Source: Pseudonocardia phyllosphaerae (GTDB lineage: Bacteria > Actinomycetota > Actinomycetes > Mycobacteriales > Pseudonocardiaceae). From it: 64,000 bases of DNA. Below, one piece after another: positions 59,624-64,000 of this stretch. The number at the start of each line of letters is the position of its first letter. Position 1 is the stretch's first letter. A model generated the notes under the pieces. That model did not search any database, was not told the origin of the DNA, and worked only from the letters and a program-made list of their open reading frames with translations. A program made the position numbers and the translations under genes. The stretch lies in the NCBI RefSeq assembly GCF_046546475.1, contig NZ_JBKGXS010000001.1, positions 558,001 through 622,000 of the forward strand, written 5' to 3'.

Positions 59624-60694
59624 CTAGACGATGGTCCAGGTGTCCGGGCCGTTGAGCAGCGCCTGCAGGTCGGCGTCCGGACGCGCGTCCTTCGCCTCCT
59701 GCACCTGGGCGCGCACCGCGTCGTCGTAGGTCGTGCGCGGCACGTCCCGGAACACCCCGGTGACGGTGTGCTGCAGGTCCTGGTCCGAGAGCCGCGACAG
59801 CGCGAACGACAGCTCCAGGTCCTTCGCGTCGTGCACGACGATCTCCGACGGGTCCACCGACGCGGTGTCGACGACCTTCAGCCCGAACCCGTCCCGGACG
59901 ACGGCGTGCGAGCCCCGGCCGTCGGAGTCCTCGGCGCCGAAGGTGATGGGCTCGCCGTCGACGACCGGGATGAGGCGGTTCTCGTTCTCGCCCTTGCGGA
60001 GCACGTCGAAGCTGCCGTCGTTGAAGATCGGGCAGTCCTGGAAGATCTCGACCAGCGCCGACCCGCGGTGCTCGGCCGCGGCCTGCAGCACCGACTGCAG
60101 GCTCTTGCGGTCCGAGTCCAGCGCCCGCCCGACGAAGCTCGCCTCGGCGCCCAGTGCCAGCGAGATCGGGTTGAACGGGTGGTCCAGCGACCCCATCGGC
60201 GTCGACTTGGTGACCTTCCCGACCTCCGACGTCGGCGAGTACTGGCCCTTCGTCAGCCCGTAGATCCGGTTGTTGAACAGCAGGATCGTCATATTGACGT
60301 TGCGGCGCAGCGCGTGGATCAGGTGGTTGCCGCCGATGGAGAGCGCGTCGCCGTCACCGGTCACGACCCAGACCGAGAGGTCCGGACGCGTGGTCGCCAG
60401 CCCGGTCGCGATCGTCGGCGCACGCCCGTGGATGGAGTGCATGCCGTAGGTGTCGAGGTAGTACGGGAACCGCGAGCTGCAGCCGATCCCGGAGACGAAG
60501 ACGGTGTTCTCCCGCTTGATCCCCAGGGTCGGCAGGAACTGGCGCACGGCGGCCAGCACCGCGTAGTCACCGCAGCCCGGGCACCAGCGGACCTCCTGGT
60601 CGGAGGTGAAGTCCTTGGCGGTCTGCTTGGCGTCGGTGGTGGGGACGCCCTCCAGACCGCCGATCGACGGCAGCCCCAGCTCGGTCGCGCTCAT
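59624..60694 (-). CDS. korB: 2-oxoacid:ferredoxin oxidoreductase, beta subunit
   Basis: 356 residues from ATG 60694. TPP- and Fe-S-binding subunit of the 2-oxoglutarate:ferredoxin oxidoreductase, which converts 2-oxoglutarate and CoA to succinyl-CoA with ferredoxin as acceptor. WCPGCGDYAVL and SGIGCSSRF carry cluster cysteines; GDGDALSIGGNHLIHALRRN and LFNNRIYGLTKGQ bind TPP-Mg. Its ATG overlaps the korA stop (ATGA), so the two are coupled. Confidence 0.94.
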   Translation of the reverse strand: MSATELGLPSIGGLEGVPTTDAKQTAKDFTSDQEVRWCPGCGDYAVLAAVRQFLPTLGIKRENTVFVSGIGCSSRFPYYLDTYGMHSIHGRAPTIATGLATTRPDLSVWVVTGDGDALSIGGNHLIHALRRNVNMTILLFNNRIYGLTKGQYSPTSEVGKVTKSTPMGSLDHPFNPISLALGAEASFVGRALDSDRKSLQSVLQAAAEHRGSALVEIFQDCPIFNDGSFDVLRKGENENRLIPVVDGEPITFGAEDSDGRGSHAVVRDGFGLKVVDTASVDPSEIVVHDAKDLELSFALSRLSDQDLQHTVTGVFRDVPRTTYDDAVRAQVQEAKDARPDADLQALLNGPDTWTIV

Positions 60695-62646
60695 GCCTGC
60701 GCTCCAGTCGTCTCCGTGGTGGCTCCGAGCCCGGCGCGGGACTCGGGATGGTTGCCCGACAGGTAGTCGAGGAACACGTCCTGCAGCTCCTCGGCCCCGA
60801 ACGGCAGTCCGGCCACCTTGGTGTAGCTCTTCACGTCCACGAGGTGCTCGCCGCGCAGCAGCAGCGCCAGCTGCCCGAGGTTCATCTCCGGGCACAGCAC
60901 GGTGGGATAGCCGCGCAGCACCTCGCCGAGGTTCGCCGGCATCGGCTTGAGGTTGCGCAGGTGCACGGTCGCCACCGAGTGCCCCAGCGCGCGGACGCGG
61001 CGGGCCGCGGCGTTGATCGGTCCGTACGTCGACCCCCACCCGACGACGAGCAGCTCGGCGTCGCCGTCCGGGTCGTCGACGACGACGTCCGGCACCTCGA
61101 TCCCGTCGATCTTCGCCTCGCGCAGCCGGACCATCCGGTCGTGGTTGTCCGGGTCGTAGGAGATCGCGCCGCGCCCGTCGGCCTTCTCCAGCCCGCCGAC
61201 CCGGTGCTCCAGCCCCGGCGTGCCGGGCAGCGCCCACGGCCGCGCCAGGGTCTCGGGGTCGCGCAGATAGGGCCAGAAGTCGCCGGAGCCATCGGGGGCG
61301 TTGGGCTCGGTCGCGAAACCGGGGTCGACGGTCGGCAGCGTGTCGACGTCGGGGATCTTCCACGGCTCGGAGCCGTTCGCCAGCGCGCCGTCGGAGAGCA
61401 GCATGACCGGCGTCCGGTAGCGCACCGCCATCGCCGCGGCCTCGACGGCGGCGATGAAGCAGTCCCCTGGCGTGCACGGCGCGATCACCGGCAGCGGGGC
61501 CTCGCCGTTGCGCCCGTGCAGCGCCTGCAGCAGGTCGGCCTGCTCGGTCTTGGTCGGCAGCCCGGTGGACGGGCCGCCGCGCTGCACGTCGATGACCAGC
61601 AACGGGAGCTCGAGGGCGACCGCCAGCCCGATGGTCTCGGTCTTGAGCGAGATGCCGGGCCCGGACGTCGTCGTCACACCGAGGGCACCGCCGAACGCGG
61701 CACCCAGCGCGGCGCCGACGCCGGAGATCTCGTCCTCGGCCTGGAACGTCGTCACACCGAACGCCTTGTGCTTGGACAGCTCGTGCAGGATGTCCGACGC
61801 CGGGGTGATCGGGTAGCTGCCCAGGAACACCGGCAGCCCGGTGCTGCGGCCCGCGGCGACGATGCCGTACGCGAGCGCGGTGTTGCCGGTGATCTGCCGG
61901 TAGGTGCCCGGGTCGAGCCGGGCCGGCGCGACCTCGTAGGTGACGGCGAAGGCCTCGGTCGTCTCGCCGTAGGCGTGCCCGGCGCGGAACGCCAGGATGT
62001 TGGCCTCGGCGATGTCGGGCTTCTTCGCGAACTTCTCGCGCAGGAACCGCTCCGTCGACTCCGACGGCCGGTGGTACATCCAGGACAGCAGCCCGAGCGC
62101 GAACATGTTCTTCGCCCGCTCCGCGTCCTTCTTCGACAGCCCCGTCTCCTCCAGCGCCCCGCGGGTCAGCGTCGACATCGCCACGCCGTGCAGCGCGTAG
62201 GCGTCGAGCGAGTCGTCCTCCAGCGGGTTCGACTCGTAGCCGACCTTGGCCAGGTTCCGCTTGGTGAACTCGTCGGTGTTGACGATCAGGACGCCGCCGT
62301 GCGGCAGGTCGGCGATGTTGGCCTTGAGCGCGGCCGGGTTCATCGCGACCAGCACGTCCGGCCGGTCGCCGGGGGTCAGGATGTCGTAGTTCGCGAAGTG
62401 CAGCTGGAACGAGCTGACCCCGGGCAGCGTCCCGGCGGGGGCCCGGATCTCGGCGGGGAAGTTCGGCAGCGTCGACAGGTCGTTGCCGAAGTTCGCGGTC
62501 TCGGAGGTGAAGCGGTCGCCGGTGAGCTGCATGCCGTCGCCGGAGTCCCCGGCGAACCGGATGACCACCCGGTCCCGCTGGACGACCTCGGAGTCGCGTG
62601 CCTCGACGGGGGTGTCACTGGTCGTCATCGGCAGGTCTGTCCCCAC
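60691..62646 (-). CDS. korA: 2-oxoacid:ferredoxin oxidoreductase, alpha subunit (gamma-alpha fusion)
   Basis: Up to 651 residues (GTG 62646; ATG 62628 also possible). The N-terminal ~200 residues are the fused gamma domain (VVIRFAGDSGDGMQLTGDRF, PAEIRAPAGTLPGVSSFQLHF). The following pyrimidine-binding region has FLGSYPITPASDILHELSKH, AEDEISGVGAALGAAFGG and TTSGPGISLKTETIGLA, typical of KorA. In mycobacteria KorAB supports an alternative TCA step. Two overlapping palindromes stand just upstream. Confidence 0.94.
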   Translation of the reverse strand: MGTDLPMTTSDTPVEARDSEVVQRDRVVIRFAGDSGDGMQLTGDRFTSETANFGNDLSTLPNFPAEIRAPAGTLPGVSSFQLHFANYDILTPGDRPDVLVAMNPAALKANIADLPHGGVLIVNTDEFTKRNLAKVGYESNPLEDDSLDAYALHGVAMSTLTRGALEETGLSKKDAERAKNMFALGLLSWMYHRPSESTERFLREKFAKKPDIAEANILAFRAGHAYGETTEAFAVTYEVAPARLDPGTYRQITGNTALAYGIVAAGRSTGLPVFLGSYPITPASDILHELSKHKAFGVTTFQAEDEISGVGAALGAAFGGALGVTTTSGPGISLKTETIGLAVALELPLLVIDVQRGGPSTGLPTKTEQADLLQALHGRNGEAPLPVIAPCTPGDCFIAAVEAAAMAVRYRTPVMLLSDGALANGSEPWKIPDVDTLPTVDPGFATEPNAPDGSGDFWPYLRDPETLARPWALPGTPGLEHRVGGLEKADGRGAISYDPDNHDRMVRLREAKIDGIEVPDVVVDDPDGDAELLVVGWGSTYGPINAAARRVRALGHSVATVHLRNLKPMPANLGEVLRGYPTVLCPEMNLGQLALLLRGEHLVDVKSYTKVAGLPFGAEELQDVFLDYLSGNHPESRAGLGATTETTGAQA

Positions 62647-62658
62647 GTTCGTCGACTT

Positions 62659-62687
62659 CTCGGGTGATACCCGAGGCTAACCCTCGG
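62659..62687 (-). promoter_or_regulatory. Overlapping palindromes at the korAB promoter
   Basis: CTCGGGTGATACCCGAG (62659-62675, 7-base arms) overlaps CCGAGG...CCTCGG (62671-62687). A minus-strand TAGCCT (62679-62674) lies within, so the likely start of transcription falls in the first palindrome, as expected for a repressor site. Confidence 0.45.
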
Positions 62688-62738
62688 TGGACGGCCGTGC
62701 CGGGGAGCGACCGCAGATCGCATGACCTGCGTCACACC

Positions 62739-63500
62739 TCATTTCCGGCTGATCTTCTTCTGCAGCGCCTCGACCCGCTCCGCGAACGCCTGCGAGTGCA
62801 CCGACTCCGCCTGCGCCCGCACCTCGACGTCGGTGGCGTCGGCATGCGCGTCGAGCCGGGAGGTGATCCGCATCGTCGCCTTGGTGCCGACGATCAGGTC
62901 GCGCGGCGCCGAAGCGGCCCGCCCGGCGAGCTCGCGGGCACCGGCCAGCAGCTCCTCGTCGCTGTCGTAGGCGCGCCAGGCCAGCCCGGTCCGCTCGGCC
63001 TCCCGGGCGTCGAGCACGTCGCCGAACAGCGTCATCGCCGCGGTGCCCTGCGCCCCGAGCGCGCGCTGCGCCATCCAGGTGAAGCCGCCGCCGGGGTGCA
63101 GGCCGAGCTGCATGAACCGGACGTCGAAGCGCGCCGTCGGTCCGGCCAGCCGGACGTCGCAGGCCAGTGCCAGGTTGATCCCCGCGCCGACGGCGGCGCC
63201 GTTGACCGCGGCGAGCGTCGGCAGCGGGCAGGACGCGATCGCGAGGAACCCGGCGTAGACCTTCCGCAGCGTCGCGGTGTCGGCCTCGCGCAGCTCACCG
63301 AGGTCGCCGCCCGCGCAGAACGCCGGCGGCTCACCGGTCACCACGATCGCGCCGACGGTGGAGTCCGCGGCGGCGGTGTCGACGGCGTCGACGAGCTTCT
63401 GCGACAGCTCCAGGTTCAGCGCGTTGCGCCGTGCCGGGTTCGACACGGTGAGCACCGCGACGCCGTCGGTGATCTCGGTCCGGACCTCGATGTCGCTCAT
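62739..63500 (-). CDS. Enoyl-CoA hydratase/isomerase family protein
   Basis: 253 residues from ATG 63500. Crotonase motifs: VSNPARRNALNLEL, the oxyanion segment AFCAGGDLGEL, VNGAAVGAGINLALACDVRLAG, and MQLGLHPGGGFTWMAQRALG. The second catalytic Glu position of true hydratases reads H/G here (LGLHPGGG), so a hydratase is uncertain; isomerase or other acyl-CoA chemistry is possible. Its gene is divergent from the thioesterase gene, 36 bases apart. Confidence 0.85.
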   Translation of the reverse strand: MSDIEVRTEITDGVAVLTVSNPARRNALNLELSQKLVDAVDTAAADSTVGAIVVTGEPPAFCAGGDLGELREADTATLRKVYAGFLAIASCPLPTLAAVNGAAVGAGINLALACDVRLAGPTARFDVRFMQLGLHPGGGFTWMAQRALGAQGTAAMTLFGDVLDAREAERTGLAWRAYDSDEELLAGARELAGRAASAPRDLIVGTKATMRITSRLDAHADATDVEVRAQAESVHSQAFAERVEALQKKISRK

Positions 63501-63523
63501 GCCCGCGATCATCCACGCCGGGT

Positions 63524-63529
63524 TAACCT
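63524..63529 (+). promoter_or_regulatory. Leaderless-type -10 box (TAACCT)
   Basis: TAACCT ends 7 bases before GTG 63537. Confidence 0.45.
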
Positions 63530-63536
63530 GCCGCAC

Positions 63537-64000
63537 GTGACGGGTGCACAGGGGTCGGTTCCGCGACCGGACGGTGCCGCCCCGCTCCCACGGCACCACC
63601 CCGACTGCTTCGCCTGCGGGGATCTGCCCGGCGGGCTGCGGCTGCGGTTCGCCGACCCCGGCCCGGACGACGCCGGCCGCTCGGCCGTGACCGGCACGTT
63701 CACCGTCGGCGAGGCCCACCAGGGCGCCCCCGGACTGGCGCACGGCGGGACGCTCGCCGCGACGATGGACGAGCTGTTCGGGGCGCTGCAGCACCACCTC
63801 GACGAGGTCTACGTGACCGCCGAGCTCACCACCCGCTACCGCGCCCCGGTGCCGCTGCACGCGACGCTGCAGCTGCGGGCGTGGATCGAGTCCCGCGAGG
63901 GCCGCAAGCTGTGGGTCGCCGGGGAGGGCCGGCTCGGGGAACCCGGTGGCCCGGTCGCGGTGACGGCGACGGCGCTGTTCCTCGCCGTGCCGCTGAGCCA
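63537..64000 (+). CDS. PaaI-type hotdog thioesterase, 3' end missing
   Basis: About 154 residues are present and the frame is still open at the window edge. HHPDCFACGDLPGGLRLRF is the N-terminal signature of the PaaI/THEM4-like group; GAPGLAHGGTLAATMDELFG is the hotdog helix with the catalytic HGG region, and TAELTTRYRAPVPL follows. Hydrolyses acyl-CoA thioesters; the substrate is unknown. GTG chosen by the -10 box. Paired head-to-head with the enoyl-CoA hydratase-like gene, which suggests a shared acyl-CoA role. Confidence 0.85.
   Translation, partial: MTGAQGSVPRPDGAAPLPRHHPDCFACGDLPGGLRLRFADPGPDDAGRSAVTGTFTVGEAHQGAPGLAHGGTLAATMDELFGALQHHLDEVYVTAELTTRYRAPVPLHATLQLRAWIESREGRKLWVAGEGRLGEPGGPVAVTATALFLAVPLS

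Noticed and set aside
62700..62738. Possible terminator GCAG...CTGC after the enoyl-CoA hydratase gene
   Set aside because: Only a 4-base stem with a long loop; not distinguishable from chance.

Overview
The window is a 64 kb piece of a very GC-rich actinobacterial chromosome, most likely Pseudonocardiaceae (Pseudonocardia or a close relative). Evidence: strong GC bias at third codon positions, many GTG starts, a BldC regulator, a ResB/CcsB (system II) cytochrome c assembly set, menaquinone as the quinone, 'sunset' and DUF4229 proteins, and a gene order that largely follows M. tuberculosis Rv0509-Rv0562 (from general knowledge; no alignment was run). No rRNA, tRNA, CRISPR array, insertion sequence or prophage was seen. 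It is a core-genome segment with almost every gene assignable.

Layout. 1-5.8 kb: tetrapyrrole genes hemA (5'-truncated), hemC, a cobA/hemD fusion, a MetX-like hydrolase, hemB. 5.8-13.0 kb: a Pro-rich membrane protein, hemL, then a tightly packed cytochrome c maturation unit (phosphatase, TlpA-like lipoprotein, CcdA, ResB, CcsB). 13.1-16.7 kb: a large ParA/MinD-type ATPase with a disordered N-terminus, a small membrane protein, bldC, a DUF4229 protein. 16.7-38 kb: menaquinone genes menA, menE, menB, menD, menF, interspersed with a secreted barrel protein, an FAD/Fe-S dehydrogenase, an aldo/keto reductase, an FMN reductase with a divergent HTH regulator, a HesB-like protein, an ABC-F ATPase, an MHS transporter, an old-yellow-enzyme reductase, DUF3592, an inositol-monophosphatase-like protein and the MgtA-type mannosyltransferase. 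38.4-39.1 kb: menG. 39.4-55.6 kb: complete nuoA-N (complex I), 14 genes on one strand, mostly with 1-4 base start/stop overlaps. 55.6-56.7 kb: a polyprenyl diphosphate synthase. 56.8-59.4 kb: an 881-residue single-pass protein with a huge low-complexity region and a C-terminal sunset domain. 59.6-62.6 kb: korAB. The end holds an enoyl-CoA hydratase and a truncated PaaI-type thioesterase.

The genes form a respiratory neighbourhood: heme supply, cytochrome c assembly, menaquinone head group and side chain, NADH dehydrogenase I, and a ferredoxin-reducing 2-oxoacid oxidoreductase. A near-perfect Rex (NADH/NAD sensor) operator lies just downstream of the nuo promoter, so the operon probably responds to redox state. 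menC, menH and a MenJ/geranylgeranyl-reductase gene are not in the window.

The less ordinary signals lie between genes: a four-copy family of ~27-bp dyads (core CTCAGCNGCTGAG) at three intergenic loci; a 64-bp near-palindrome beginning and ending in GTGATCAC beside an 18-bp perfect palindrome at 20.6-20.7 kb; recurrent TANNNT boxes 6-10 bases before start codons (leaderless promoters); and palindromes in the bldC and korAB upstream regions.
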